A stretch of 64,000 nt of DNA from Trichopria drosophilae (GCA_030407085.1 CM059584.1:60093501-60157500); one strand, 5' to 3'. Positions 1 through 10,989 are shown, counted from the first letter of the stretch. Translations and numbers: made by a program. Notes: generated by a model from the sequence alone, not told the origin.

Positions 1-700
1 GCATGAAGATAGTCTGAACCCTGTGAAACGCAGATAGCTATTAAGAGCTTGTTACTCGAATGTTTATGCGATCGCTGCTTACCAATTGGTCATTAAATTT
101 GACTGTGATCAATTATTAAAACTTTTGTTTTCAATATTAGATTATGTAATCATATTAATAATCGGTGACCGCAAAAACCCCCGAGTAACAAGTCTCACTT
201 TAATTTCATGAATTATTTCCAAAAATATCCGCCATATTGGATCCGCCATTTTGAATTGTTAAAGATTGATATCGGATTCGTAATCAGCGACCCCAAAAAC
301 CACAATGTAGCATGTTTCCAACGAAATCAATTAATTTTTCGAAAATTGTTCGCCATGTTGGATCCGCCATATTAAATTTTTATAAACTGGCACCAGCTTT
401 ATAGCGGACCCAAAAACCACAGAGCAACAATTTCCAATAAAATCCGATATGAAATGGCAGTCGGAGTAGCAATTTTTTAATTTTTTTTACGATTTGTGAA
501 GTTTTACCCGCCATTTTGGATCCGCCATGCTGAATTTCTTCAGCCTATTTTGCCAACATTTCCAGTACGTTAATTGTTGATTATTTGTGCCCAAAAACAG
601 TTTATTTAGATGTAAATTTTTTTGTAAGAAGCTTTTCTATCTGGTTTCAAGCCGCCATATTGGTCTGAAATTTTGAACATTCCTATCTGTTCAGAGCTCT
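1..700. repeat. Foldback repeat family, left array (minus orientation)
   Basis: The stretch carries three or four degenerate units of roughly 110-120 bases. Each has a 'CCGCCATATTGGATCC' type block and a 'GCGACCCCAAAAACC' type block, at about 164-260, 287-380 and 400-540. The same units occur in the opposite orientation at 1900-2110 and inside the piggyBac-like foldback element at 46516-48206. No reading frame here looks coding. It is probably one arm of an older, decayed foldback element. Confidence 0.65.
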
Positions 701-732
701 GTTCTGGTTGACCAAGAACGTTCCATATATAT

Positions 733-1815
733 ATGTACAGGTTGTCTGAAACGTATGGTAACGGTCCTGTAAGTTTTGAAAGAAAAGATGTTACGAAAAT
801 CGATGAAACGATTTTTCAAAAAATCTATTTTTTCTACGGAGTTCCAACCCCCCCGCCCCAAGGGGGGCGTGTGGCACGAGGGGGATGAATATCTTGAATG
901 GCAACATGGGTCGAGTGGGGACTCATGTGAAAGGTCTTTTCGAGGCGAATTCAAAACATTCAGCATAGATGGCGCTGCGATCAATTATTAGCGGTATAAT
1001 CGACTTTTAAAACTTTTAATCTAGTAACTTTTGAACAAATGAAGGTTTTGACAATTGCGGAATTAAGCGAATTCATTTTTCAAAAATATCTATTTTTACC
1101 TGTTTTTGAAGAAAAAAATGTAAGGTGATGAGTGGATTCGTGTTTGGGAGGTCAAAATACATCGGATAGCATAACAAGCACTATAAACATGCACCGAATT
1201 TTTATTTCAGGCAATTTTTAAAATTTTTTCCAACAAATTAAGAGCTTCTGGACGCCATATTGTAGCGACCATTGTGGATTTTACAAATGCACACTCGTCC
1301 TTCGAAAGTATAGACCTTAAGCTGTAAAATGAGCCCTCATTCGTATTTTTTGGTTGTTTTTAATTGTGGGCAGAGCACACACAAAAAAAAGTTTTTTTAA
1401 CTTTTTTTTTACATTTAAATGCACATAATTCGGCATTGAAAAAGCCATGGAATTACGGAATCTAAAAGTAATGATTTTTATTTTTTAGGTTTAATATTTT
1501 CTTTTTATATGTATTTTATTTCTAGTATTTCATTCAGCTTGTGCCAACTACTGAATGAGATGTTCAAATTGATGTCCTTCAGCAACTTGACAATATCCCA
1601 ATCGTGCATAGAAGTTATCATTTACTTTTTGCAGCGTTTCTTGAGATATCGAATTAGAACATTGAATTATTCTTTCCTTTAACTCATCAATATCTATAGG
1701 CTTTGTTTCGTACACCTTGTTCTTCAAAAAACTCCCAGTAAAAATAATCCATAGGAGTTAGATCCGGTGACCTTGGTGGCCACTTAATCGAACCTATCCT
1801 GCCGATTCAACGCCC
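733..1815 (-). mobile_element. Truncated mariner-like element carrying a transposase 3' end
   Basis: A likely terminal sequence, ACAGGTTGTCTGAAACGT, begins near 733 and is typical of the ends of insect mariner-like elements. The C-terminal part of a transposase lies on the minus strand further in (separate entry). I found no matching inverted end to the right: the element seems cut at about 1815, where foldback repeat sequence resumes. Between 1000 and 1540 I see only AT-rich sequence. The boundary call is an inference from one terminus only. Confidence 0.45.
1548..1813 (-). pseudogene. Tc1/mariner-like transposase, C-terminal fragment
   Basis: Read on the minus strand from about 1813 to a TAG at 1548-1550. 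The translation contains KWPPRSPDLTPMDYF, the block around the last catalytic acidic residue of mariner-like transposases (usual form PPRSPDLTPMDYFLWG). It continues through KNKVYETKPIDIDELKERI and ends in EGHQFEHLIQ, the usual C-terminus of this insect family. One frameshift lies between the two blocks, just after the YFYWE residues. The N-terminal DNA-binding part and the first catalytic acid are missing. It was a cut-and-paste transposase and is now inactive. It resembles the fragments at 6764-7408 and 33133-34114 but is a separate copy. Confidence 0.75.
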
Positions 1816-1894
1816 GGGGAAAATGTTGTTTAATCGATTGCGTACAATCAAACCAAAATGACACTATTTTGACTCAAAACTTTTACTCGTTTAT

Positions 1895-2130
1895 TTGCTT
1901 CAAACATCTTTGGATTTGGTCGAAAATGTTACTGGGGGGTTTCTGGGGTCGCTGATTACGAATTTCAAGTTGCTATTTGAACATTCAAAATGGCGGATCC
2001 AATATGGCGGACGATTTTTAAAAATATTTATAATATTCACTCAAAATTGGTATTACAGTACTATTAGGATCGCTGATTATGAAATTGAAGTTGCTTTTTA
2101 AAAATTCAAGCTGGGGGGCTCCATCGTGTT
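1895..2130. repeat. Foldback repeat family, right array (plus orientation)
   Basis: Two units read forward, with the blocks GGGGTCGCTGATTACGAATT and AAAATGGCGGATCC, then a weaker second unit ending near 2110. They are the reverse orientation of the units at 1-700, so together the arrays form an inverted pair around the mariner fragment. The 68-codon frame across them is a by-product of the repeat. Confidence 0.6.
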
Positions 2131-3050
2131 AAAAAATTATATTTTCACGAACTGCCTGTAATAATTCAGCCTCATCCAGTAGTGGAGGCAGTTCGTGACG
2201 TAAAAGGTCTTGATAAACTTGAGCGTTGGGACGGTCCGGAAAAACGTATGGTCCGATCTAAGTTTCAAAATAATTTAAATTAAATCTTCGGTGATACTTT
2301 ATTTAATGTAGTTCATGACATTATTGTCATGAATTTTAGGTACATTGGAGTAAATATTTACAAAATGATCAATAGATAATAAATCACACAGGCCGACACT
2401 GATGTTGCCATTAACATGCAAAGTATCAATTTCAAAAAATATTTTTTATATTGAAAACGATAATGCTATCAGACTTTACCGGTCACTCTACGTTTTTTAG
2501 AAAAGTAAGGCCTACTCTCTAAATTTAAATAAGTTAAAATTCACTTATTGTAAGTTATAAATCGTCCACTTAAAAAAAATAAGTGAATTTTCACTTACAC
2601 AAATGTAGAGAGTAGTGAGAAAAATTTAGCATCAAAAAGAACTTTTTTCGACAAGTGCAGCATCATTTTCATACTATTTGGTAGTACTGAAAACGATGGT
2701 GATCTTAAAATATTTGTATCGCGTAGCATTTTTAAAGAAAAATGAGATAATTATTTTAAACATTTGCGTTTTTGACCATGTTTCGATACTTTCACCGCAA
2801 AACCAAATTTTATTTCGTTAAGCACCGCGTCATTTCATTTATATTGTGTATTTATTAATTTTCTCAACAAATTAACAATTTTTTACAAAAAATTATTCAT
2901 GTTTTGCATCACACTTGTCCCGTAGAATCGATTGGCGCAGTCAGATTTTCCTTGAAACCACTTTTGATGAAATTGTTTATAACAAAATGTTATATACAAG
3001 TATTTTTTAAACGCGGGTATTTTATTTTTGACATATATCCTATTTCCAAT
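2131..3050. other. Intergenic AT-rich sequence with one hairpin MITE
   Basis: Apart from the hairpin element at 2512-2615 I see no gene or RNA. A segment at about 2920-3030 is a diverged copy, partly rearranged, of sequence at 21190-21340: both share a 'GCGCAG(T/C)CAGATTT' block and 'GGGTATTTTATTTTTGACAT'. It is therefore an unclassified dispersed repeat. Confidence 0.4.
2512..2615. repeat. Short hairpin MITE (about 104 bp)
   Basis: The ends CTACTCTCT (2512-2520) and AGAGAGTAG (2607-2615) are exact inverted complements. An inner pair, AAATTCACTTATT and AATAAGTGAATTT, continues the stem towards a small loop. The near-palindrome has no coding capacity and looks like a miniature inverted-repeat element or a transcribed hairpin. 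Confidence 0.6.
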
Positions 3051-3450
3051 GGATAAGAGGGTTAATATCGAGAGGTTTTAATATCCCAAGCAATGGACTG
3101 CTTCTAATATTTGGTTTTAAATGTTCCATCGATCATAGTAAAGGGTTTATTAATCCCCCACGTTCAGGATTTATTCTAATGTTCGTTGGATTTTTCAAAT
3201 AATTGACCTATTATGGTGTTATTCCATTTTACGTCCAGACGAACCCCCTATCTACGTTTTTATCAGTTAATCAGTCATTATAAAGAGGATATAAATACCC
3301 TTATTCGAGACTTCTCCTAATATTTGTTAAATGCTGCAAATAATTAATCTACTGTGATATTTTTCAAGTTCTCGTCCGATGGAACCTATCAATTCGATTT
3401 TTACCATTACTCGCCGAAAAAGAGGATTTAATTGTCAGAAGCATGACCAG
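3050..3450. repeat. Diverged dispersed repeat, copy 1
   Basis: Internally repetitive AT-rich sequence. Its landmarks, such as ATTCCATTTTACGTCCA, GTTAATCAG and CTGTGATATTTTTCAA, recur in the same order at 6207-6530. A reverse-orientation copy lies at about 7500-7740. There is no coding capacity. It is either a satellite-like unit or the arm of an old foldback element; the family is unknown. Confidence 0.5.
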
Positions 3451-3581
3451 GGTCGAAAATGACCCCAAGTTGGCACCTTATTTTTATAGAATGTTATGAA
3501 TTGTAGAGGCAAACGCAAAAAGACGTCGTGACTCTAAGTGTTAATTAGCAACACTGAATAATATAATAATAATAATGATAT

Positions 3582-3884
3582 GGTTACGATGGCTAAGGCG
3601 TCCGCCTTGTTTCGTAACTTGAACGTCTACGAAGGTTCTGGGTTCGAGTCACCGTGTAGACAATTTTCTGCGCGTTGAATTGAACTCAGTACCGACACGG
3701 CAATCACTTACCTCATGGTTTGAGGCGTGGTTGCAGTGACATTTCACGCTAATCTGGTAGAGATTTGAGCAAACAAATTTCTTATTTTTCGGACAGATTG
3801 AGCGACATAAGAAACCAATGTTGTTGTTTAAGTTATTATTAAAATAATAATAATAATAATAACAATAACAACAACAATATCAAA
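3582..3884 (+). mobile_element. tRNA-derived SINE with AAT-rich tail
   Basis: The head has a tRNA-like A box (around GATGGCTAAGGCGTC, 3588-3602) and a B box (GGTTCTGGGTTCGAGTC, about 3634-3650), spaced as in a Leu- or Ser-type tRNA with a long variable arm. A tRNA-unrelated body follows, with a core from 'AATCTGGTAGAGATTTGAG' to 'CAGATTGAGCGACATAA'. The tail is AAT/AAC microsatellite (3841-3884). The same body and tail occur at 61688-61832, which supports a mobile family rather than a lone tRNA pseudogene. The A/B boxes would act as an internal RNA polymerase III promoter. Confidence 0.7.
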
Positions 3885-4144
3885 AAAAAATAAGTTAGGG
3901 GGCCAAAGGGAATGATGCGTAACACAATGAGGCTATGCAAAAAGCTGCATCTTAGCCTATCTTCCCAAATGGCCTACTCTCACCTCCACGTGTGCTTATT
4001 AAAGCCGGTGGGCCCTGGACTCTTAGCAACCTTGCCAAAGATTGGGTAACCAACCCCAGTGGATGGCGAGGTAAAATACAAACTAGCGAGGCATAGCAAC
4101 GGGGAGTAGGGCTAAACACCCTACTCCCTGTATTTGCGGTTACT
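3885..4144 (+). other. LINE 5' leader
   Basis: About 260 bases of GC-richer sequence directly upstream of the LINE frame at 4145, beginning near 'GGGGGCCAAAGGGAATGATG'. No gene is visible. It is probably the 5' untranslated region of the R2/R4-type LINE. Its start abuts the SINE tail, so the true 5' end is unclear. Confidence 0.45.
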
Positions 4145-5293
4145 ATGAATAGAACGCGCAGGACTCCTGACCGTCGGGTTGCTTCGGATGCAGCCCAGTC
4201 CCGAGGTGGAGGAGCCGAAACGGGTGTCACGGGACCACAACCCCAACATGCCCACGGACGATTTCAGTGGACGGAAGATCTCAGGCAAGATCTGATGCGC
4301 TGCTGCGAGGAGAGCTGTCCGCAACAGCGAGGCTACATGGCGCGAATGCATAGTCGGTTTGCAATAATGCATCCCGAACTAGCAGATCGCTTTACTCACC
4401 AACATCTGAGAGATTATGTAGCCTATCTGAGGCGGATAGGTTTCGTTGTTCCCATCTGTCAACCGGTACCGGATGTGCGGGCAATAACAACTCACCCCGT
4501 ACGCGGTGCTGGGAGAGATGCTCCACATTATGAAAGCACGACACTCGTGTTTAGGCAAAATTCGACAACGAAAATTTTGCCTAAACAACGAGAAATAGAC
4601 AGAGCAAATAGCCTACTTCTGGATGCTCTTCCAGATGACTGCGACCTGTGGCAAGTCAATTGTGCCATTTACGAGGCTGCGAGTGATCTGGTGATTCCGC
4701 GAAATCTGACACAGATATCGCGGAGTCGACGGATTACGAAACGTATATCTCAATTGAACGGCAAGATTCGACTGACACGGAAACTCGCTTCCCGAATTCA
4801 GTGTGTGATCGACTATTTATCATCTGGCCGTTCATTTACGGCTAAAGTCAAGAAGTTCGCACAACAACTGCTGACGTACTATCACACACTGAACAAGCTG
4901 AAGTTGCTCAATATCAAGCAACGTTTGGCGGATAAAATTCGGGTTTTGGCCGATGTCAAAAAGAGGCTGCAAAGACGGGAAGATGGAATTCGACAAAACT
5001 CAATATTTTGGACGAATCCTTCCAACCTCTTCAAACATCGTATCGCAGCCTCAAGCGAGTTTCCGTCGATGGCCGCAGTTGAGGAATTCTGGGGGAGCAT
5101 CTACGAGAAAACATCTAGGCTTAATGCAGACACTTCAGATATGGAAATCTTCATGGAGTTGTGCGACGAAGTCATACAACAAAGTGAAAATTGTCCACCC
5201 GTCAGTGCATTAGAGGTGAAAAATGCCATCACAGGAGCGAGGAATTTCTCCTCGCCGGGCTGGGATGGAATTAACAACTATTGGTGGAAGTAG
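4145..5293 (+). CDS. R2/R4-type LINE polyprotein, N-terminal part
   Basis: An open 382-codon frame starting at ATG 4145. The first 40 residues are Arg/Gly rich. Residues about 40-110 form a Trp-containing helical block (FQWTEDLRQDL ... HLRDYVAYLRRIG) resembling the Myb-like or helical DNA-binding N-terminus of these elements. The middle is basic and helical. The end has FWGSIYEK and ITGARNFSSPGWDGI, the motif just before the reverse-transcriptase domain in single-frame LINEs. A stop at 5291-5293 ends the frame and the RT continues only as broken pieces (next entry). The minus-strand copy at 11340-12480 carries this family's C-terminal endonuclease. In a live element the protein nicks target DNA and copies its RNA into the nick. 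This copy is dead. The R2/R4 grouping comes from the RT and endonuclease remnants and is not proven. Confidence 0.75.
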   Translation: MNRTRRTPDRRVASDAAQSRGGGAETGVTGPQPQHAHGRFQWTEDLRQDLMRCCEESCPQQRGYMARMHSRFAIMHPELADRFTHQHLRDYVAYLRRIGFVVPICQPVPDVRAITTHPVRGAGRDAPHYESTTLVFRQNSTTKILPKQREIDRANSLLLDALPDDCDLWQVNCAIYEAASDLVIPRNLTQISRSRRITKRISQLNGKIRLTRKLASRIQCVIDYLSSGRSFTAKVKKFAQQLLTYYHTLNKLKLLNIKQRLADKIRVLADVKKRLQRREDGIRQNSIFWTNPSNLFKHRIAASSEFPSMAAVEEFWGSIYEKTSRLNADTSDMEIFMELCDEVIQQSENCPPVSALEVKNAITGARNFSSPGWDGINNYWWK

Positions 5294-6206
5294 TTCACTT
5301 CTGTCCATCAACACCTTGCCCGAATAGTCACCTCTTATATAAATGGAAACCAGCCCATTCCGCACTGGCTGGTGGAGTATGAACGACACTGATCCGAAAA
5401 TCAGGAGACTCGTCTGATCCAAAAAACCATAGACCAATCACGTGACTCAATACGTTATACCAATGGTTCACTAACATCTTGAACGAACTATTGAGAAATC
5501 CGTGAAACCGGTGTGGCAACGGATAGTAGAATAAGTAGGGGGCAAAATCAGTGTATCCGACTGCAACGACAACTTGCTTATCGACAGGTGTGTTTGTCAG
5601 GACTCAGTCCAGTACAAGCGTAACCCGTCGATAGCCTGCCTTGATTACATGAAGGCGTATGTCTCAACGTCGCACGAGCTTTTAAGTTTGTTGCTCAAAC
5701 GCCTCCATGTCCACCGAAACATAGTGAGAAGTGTAGAAGACCTGATGGATCTTTGGAAAACGCGCTTTGTCATGACATCAGGCAAGCGTAGAAGCATGTC
5801 TAGATAGGTTCAATTCCAAAGAGGTGTCTATCGGGGAAATAGTCGAAGTTCTCTGCTCTTCTGCATCTCACTATTGCCTCTATCCGTTGCTCTCCGACAA
5901 TCTCAAGGGTACATGTGTGGCCCGCCTGGTGAACGTGTACATAAGATCACGCAGTTATTCTATACGGATGATCTGAAATTATACACATCAGACGAGGATC
6001 AATTACATCGATCTCTGAACATCACCCTCACATACTCGAGAGATATATAGGCATGGAATTCTGATTGGACATGTGTGCGGTCGTTCATTTGCATAGGAGA
6101 AGGTCAGACTTCATTAACAACGATACGGCGCTCGTCAACGGAAGTTTCATCCGCTACCTTAACGCCGAGGAAGCCTACACATACCTGAAAGTGCCTCAGA
6201 GGCACT
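5294..6206 (+). pseudogene. LINE reverse transcriptase, degenerate continuation
   Basis: Continues the LINE at 4145-5293 in shifting frames. Recognisable pieces are 'RNPSIACLDYMKAYVSTSHE' at about 5610-5670 (RT motif A, normally D-Y-x-K-A-F/Y-D-S), a damaged Q-G-D-S-L block near 5830-5850, and FYTDDLKLYTS at 5955-5988, the F/Y-x-D-D catalytic motif with Thr where Ala or Met is usual. Multiple stops and frameshifts separate them. Similarity fades at about 6205, where the diverged repeat begins. No endonuclease domain remains here. Confidence 0.75.
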
Positions 6207-6530
6207 GTAGTATTATTCCATTTTACGTCCAAATGAACTCTTTATCTAGGTTTTCAGCAGTTAATCAGGTAGTATAAAGAAGGATATACCCACAATGGAG
6301 ACTGCTCCCAATATTCGTTAAATGCTTCAAATAATTGACCTATTTTGATATTTTTCAATTTCTTGTTCGAAGGATCTCACAGGGTAGATTTTTATCATTC
6401 AAGTAGTAGTAGTAAAGGGAGGTTAAATCTAAACATTCGCGGATGCTCCTAATATTCCTCATGTTTTTGAAGTTAAGAATTTGCTGTGATATTTTTGGTT
6501 TGTTGTGCCATGTTTCTAGAGATACATTTT
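6207..6530. repeat. Diverged dispersed repeat, copy 2
   Basis: Matches 3050-3450 in the same orientation, starting at ATTATTCCATTTTACGTCCA (6210). It ends around 6530 and marks the 3' limit of the LINE remnant. An inverted, more diverged match sits at 7500-7740 on the other side of the mariner remnant. Confidence 0.5.
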
Positions 6531-6763
6531 GTGGAATTAGTACTTTTCGTTACTACTAGTGAATGTGGATGTAATCTCTCACGTTATTATTATCATTATC
6601 ATTATCAACTAATCTATGAATTATCTACCAATATATTTTACTTTCTCGAATATTACGGTTTAACTGAAATTGCGCGATTTCGTCAAAATCGGCATTTCAA
6701 TTGTTTCGATGACGTCTCGAGTCGCGACTTATCAGAAGTTCGGTTATTGCGTAATTTTCAATA

Positions 6764-7408
6764 ATGGAGTATTCATCAAGAAAATACGTGGAAATGATTG
6801 TCTCCTACGGAATGTTAAGAGAGCGAGCATTCGTGGCGGCACGTATTTTTCGAGAAATGAATCCTAATTCTAATAGTTTTCCCGATGCGAATGTTATCAC
6901 GCGTTTACTCGATCGGGCAAGAAATGTTAAGAAATGTTTGCCTCTTAATTTTGATAACAATCGTGATCGTGTAGATGTTCATGATGTAGAAAGAATTGTT
7001 CAAATCTTCGACGACGAACCATCTGAAAGCACCAGAGGGGCTGGTCATCATTTAGGGATGTCACGTTCCGTAATTCACCGAACTCTTCGCCGAGATTAAC
7101 GTCATCCATATCATTACACTCCTGTACAAAAGCTGTATGACCGAGATCATCAGTCCCAACTTTAATTTTGCAACCAGTTTTTGTCGAGAGTCAATGAAGA
7201 TCCATACTGGCATAGAAAAATTTTAGGGACTGACGAAAGCCTGTATCCAAACGGAACTTTGAATACCCAAAATTTCCATCAATGGTCACATGAGAATCGA
7301 CATGCGAAAACAGCCAGGAGTTTCCAGTATCGCTTCACTGTAAACTTGTGGGCTGGTATCATCGGAAACACTGTTTTAAGCATTATTTACTTTGCAATAA
7401 TTATTTAG
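6764..7408 (+). pseudogene. Mariner-like transposase, N-terminal two thirds
   Basis: Starts at ATG 6764 with EYSSRKYVEMIVSYG, the N-terminal helix-turn-helix block of a widespread insect mariner-like group whose proteins often carry a DUF4817-type domain. A second HTH follows (HHLGMSRSVIHRTLRR, about residues 92-108). Then come RHPYHYTPVQKLYDRDHQ and LGTDESLYPNGT, where the Asp is the first catalytic acid. All lie in one frame but two TAA codons interrupt it, at 7097-7099 and near 7156. The frame is lost after VNLWAGIIGNTV, so the second and third catalytic acids are gone. No terminal repeats are visible. It is inactive. Confidence 0.8.
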
Positions 7409-7499
7409 TTCAGGCCCGAACGTGTAGGATTAAAACTCGTTACTATGATTAATGGAACCGTTAAAATCGATTTCGTGAGTTCTTTGGAATGATAAATTG

Positions 7500-7740
7500 A
7501 ATCACATCACAGTGGATCCATTAATTATTTGACAAATTTAACGAATATTAAAATTTTCCCCACTATAGCCAATCAAATATCTTTTAAAATTCTAATAAAA
7601 AGTTTACAATCTACTTAACGAAATCCTTCGGACGAGAAGCTGAAAATATCGCAGTATCTAAATTATAGGAAAATTTTAACGAATATTCCGTGTGCCGAAT
7701 GGGGGTGGTTAAATCACTCTTTAGAATGCTTAAAAAAAAG
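7500..7740. repeat. Diverged dispersed repeat, inverted copy
   Basis: Reads as the reverse complement of the unit at 3050-3450 and 6207-6530; for example TCCTTCGGACGAGAAGC here corresponds to the CTTCTCGTCCGAAGGA side there. With 6207-6530 it forms an inverted pair around the mariner remnant. Divergence is high and the family is unknown. Confidence 0.4.
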
Positions 7741-9280
7741 TTCAAAATACTTTTATTTTAAATAATAATTGTAAAGTATACTAGTACTTATTGCAGATTT
7801 TTAAACATTTCGGAAGGATCTACTTCATTTCCATGAGCAAATTTTTTAAAAGAAATCGTAAACGTATGATAATATTAAATTGTACAGTCGAATGATATTA
7901 TCAAATGGAAATTTCGAATTTTACAAATTATGTAAATGATACATACTTTAGTATAGCGTTACCGTCAGATAGGAAGGATTTGGTTTGTGACAATCCTGAA
8001 CTAATTCTGCACTGGATTCGGTAATGAAACAGAAATAGCTATATTTATGAAAGATATTTTATTTGGAAATATCTAATTACTTTTATCGAATAGAATTTGT
8101 AACGAATGGACAATTTGGAAATATCAAGTACGGAGGAAAAGAACTAAATGAATGCAAATAAGTGCTAATTCATCAAAAGTACTAATGCATTTCTACATGT
8201 TGTTAATTCATTTCAAAACATTTTTAAATACTCCTTTTTTATAATATCGTAATAGCAAAATCGAAACCATTTTTGCCGGATGTTCCGTAATGACGTGTGT
8301 ATAATTCACGCTTTCATACATTTCGAAACTTTTCCAGGAAACATCAACTTCATTTCCTTTTAAACATTACGATTGCAATCATAAGGACGTTATAATATGA
8401 CATTCTTTTTCGATTCTAAATAATGCGTACAACTGGAGTTTTGCAATTATGGACATTTCTGGACAGTTTTATAAAAATGAAAGCAGACAAATTTTTACAT
8501 TACATATTATTCTGCATATTTTTAAAAATGAACGTTTCATACTTTTTACACCCTTTCATTTTGTGAGAGAGTCGCTATTTAAATTATGTAGATTGTCCTC
8601 TCAAAAATAAAAATATTAAAGCCGTAAATATATTGTTTATAAGTACCCCGGCGTTCGAGATTAAGACACCGAAATTAGGTAGTGTGGGTGTAAGCGAGAG
8701 GGTCGGGCTGTCAGCCGGTGCGCGTGGTTGCTAGAGTAGGACAGATAGTCAGTCGAAAATCGCCGGTAATGTTCAGCGTGCCGGTGAGTTGTTATGATAA
8801 GGACGGTGCGTCCCATTGTATGACGAAGACATAATGTATTTCGTCTTTTGACAATTAACCTTGCCGAAATGCGTTTGTGTGGGGGCTTTGTTTATGTCGC
8901 ACACATGCGGAATGGTACATGAATGTAAGTTTTCGATAACGTATTAAATTTATTATGAAAAAGGTAGGTTCTGGAGGTGGAAATGTACGTTAGCCGTTCT
9001 CGATGAAAATTCGAAAGCGACAGTTCCTCTTCGGAAGTTGCGATGCGATAATCGGCGTAAGAAAAAAGTAAAGGAGTTGTGAGGGGGTGAAGTATGAGGG
9101 GTAGCGAGTGGCGAGTAGTGTGGAGTTGGGGACAGGTAGCGATGGGAGAGTGTGTGCAGTGGCGACAAGAAGCGAGTGGAGAGGCTGGGAGTGAATAGCG
9201 GATGACCATCGGCATAGCCGTTAGGATTTCTTCGGAATACTTTAGTTACGAATGGATCAAGGTATTCTATTATGAGTGCG
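7741..9280. other. No recognisable gene
   Basis: AT-rich sequence to about 8630 with no coding signal. From about 8640 to 9200 base composition rises in G and CpG. The block at 8690-8810 includes a short ATG frame followed by CCG/GTGAGT, which resembles a splice donor (see findings). The 107-codon minus-strand frame at 8892-9215 is low-complexity Ser/Thr/His/Pro and I do not accept it as a gene. Confidence 0.4.
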
Positions 9281-9282
9281 GG

Positions 9283-9350
9283 AATAGAGAGAGGGGAAGA
9301 GAGAGAGAGAGAGTGAGAGAGGGAGAGAGATTGATTGATTGATTGAAGAC
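9283..9350. repeat. GA-rich microsatellite followed by TGAT repeats
   Basis: An imperfect (GA)n tract from about 9283 to 9330, followed by several TGAT units. Simple sequence; no function is inferred. Confidence 0.8.
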
Positions 9351-10447
9351 TGGTTTATTAATGTCCTGGCCACTCGGAGCCGTGGACAAATATACTCAAT
9401 ATCCTGCCGTTATATTGTTGCGGTCAGGATATAACGATATTACACTTATTCATGGCCTCTGCATCATGGTGGTACGCCATTTAATAAATCTTTACATAAA
9501 ATATATTGCAAAATCTAGAATTAACCTATAACTTAAATTAATTGATATCGGTTTAAATTCGCTCGCATTATAGTATATAGCATACAATATGCATGTAACA
9601 ATCTTAGGATCGGTCTGCCATGAGAAGATGCATAATGATGTTAGTACGAAAGAATGGGAGGGAGGTAAGGACATGCAGATGACGTGGTAGAGAATTCCAA
9701 AACTGGAGGGCTGCGATCCAAAAGGCAAAGATGTTAGTACGTGATATTGGAAGCATGTAATTGGAAGATTGTAAACGAGATGATCGTCGAATGGAGTGGT
9801 CCAGAAGAAGGAATCTATTGGCGAGGTAGAAGGGTTGGTCTGTCGCCTAGATTCTATATATAATCAGTTAGCTTTTTTTCGATACGGCATAAGTCTGTCG
9901 TCGCGTCGCAGGCGATATATGAGGAAATCTTTTGAGGTGTACCCAAATTGCGTACTAGCATATTGCTCTTATAAAAAACAGTCTTTAATGACAATCTTGG
10001 TTCCTATATATTTATTAATACTACGCGCAAATATGCAACGTCAGTAAACAATATTTATAATGAAATAATAGGTTTAAATAACAAATTTATTCGCTGAAAT
10101 CGAGGAAATTGGAGAATTTACGGTGTAACTCGCCGAAAATGGTATTTTTATCAAGTCATAACTATTTAAGCGTTCTGTTTCAAAGCTTGAACTTTTCAGA
10201 CGTTCAATTAGAGGGTTTAAACGATACAAAATGATGTATGAAATAAGTGTGCCAGTTATGAAATGCGAGATACCAGACTATTCACAACTGTGACTGCATT
10301 TTCACTTAACTCACAAAAGTCGTAAGTTTTGTTGCGATACTCTTTGAGCGTTCATTATTTCGGAGTTTCGGACAAAAAATTAACATTTTTAGTTCTCGAG
10401 GAAACGAATGGTAGGTGGTAGAATATTGTGCTTCTTAATATACTTGC
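9351..10447. other. No recognisable gene
   Basis: Short open frames only (62-83 codons), with no motif I recognise and no repeat partner elsewhere in the window. The 9400 region contains the local inverted pair 'ATCCTGCCGTTATATTG' / 'CGGTCAGGATATAACG'. I see no evidence of a host exon. Confidence 0.35.
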
Positions 10448-10456
10448 GGAATCGAC

Positions 10457-10964
10457 CTCCCCCCCCCCCCCACCCCCCCCCCCCCCCACCCCCCCCCCCC
10501 CCCACCCCCCCCCCCCCCCACCCCCCCCCCCCCCCACCCCCCCCCCCCCCCACCCCCCCCCCCCCCCACCCCCCCCCCCCCCCACCCCCCCCCCCCCCCA
10601 CCCCCCCCCCCCCCCACCCCCCCCCCCCCCCACCCCCCCCCCCCCCCACCCCCCCCCCCCCCCACCCCCCCCCCCCCCCACCCCCCCCCCCCCCCACCCC
10701 CCCCCCCCCCCACCCCCCCCCCCCCCCACCCCCCCCCCCCCCCACCCCCCCCCCCCCCCACCCCCCCCCCCCCCCACCCCCCCCCCCCCCCACCCCCCCC
10801 CCCCCCCACCCCCCCCCCCCCCCACCCCCCCCCCCCCCCACCCCCCCCCCCCCCCACCCCCCCCCCCCCCCACCCCCCCCCCCCCCCACCCCCCCCCCCC
10901 CCCACCCCCCCCCCCCCCCACCCCCCCCCCCCCCCACCCCCCCCCCCCCCCACCCCCACACGCA
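10457..10964. repeat. (C15A)31 minisatellite
   Basis: A strictly regular array: single A residues occur every 16 bases from 10472 to 10952, separated by runs of 15 C. That is 31 A positions with no other interruption. Because 16 is not a multiple of 3, all reading frames stay open and give spurious Pro/His/Thr or Gly/Val/Trp 'proteins' of 176-270 codons, none of which is a gene. The complementary strand is G15T repeats, a strong G-quadruplex-forming sequence. Confidence 0.95.
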
Positions 10965-10989
10965 TGTACTCTTGAGATTGTCAGAGAGT

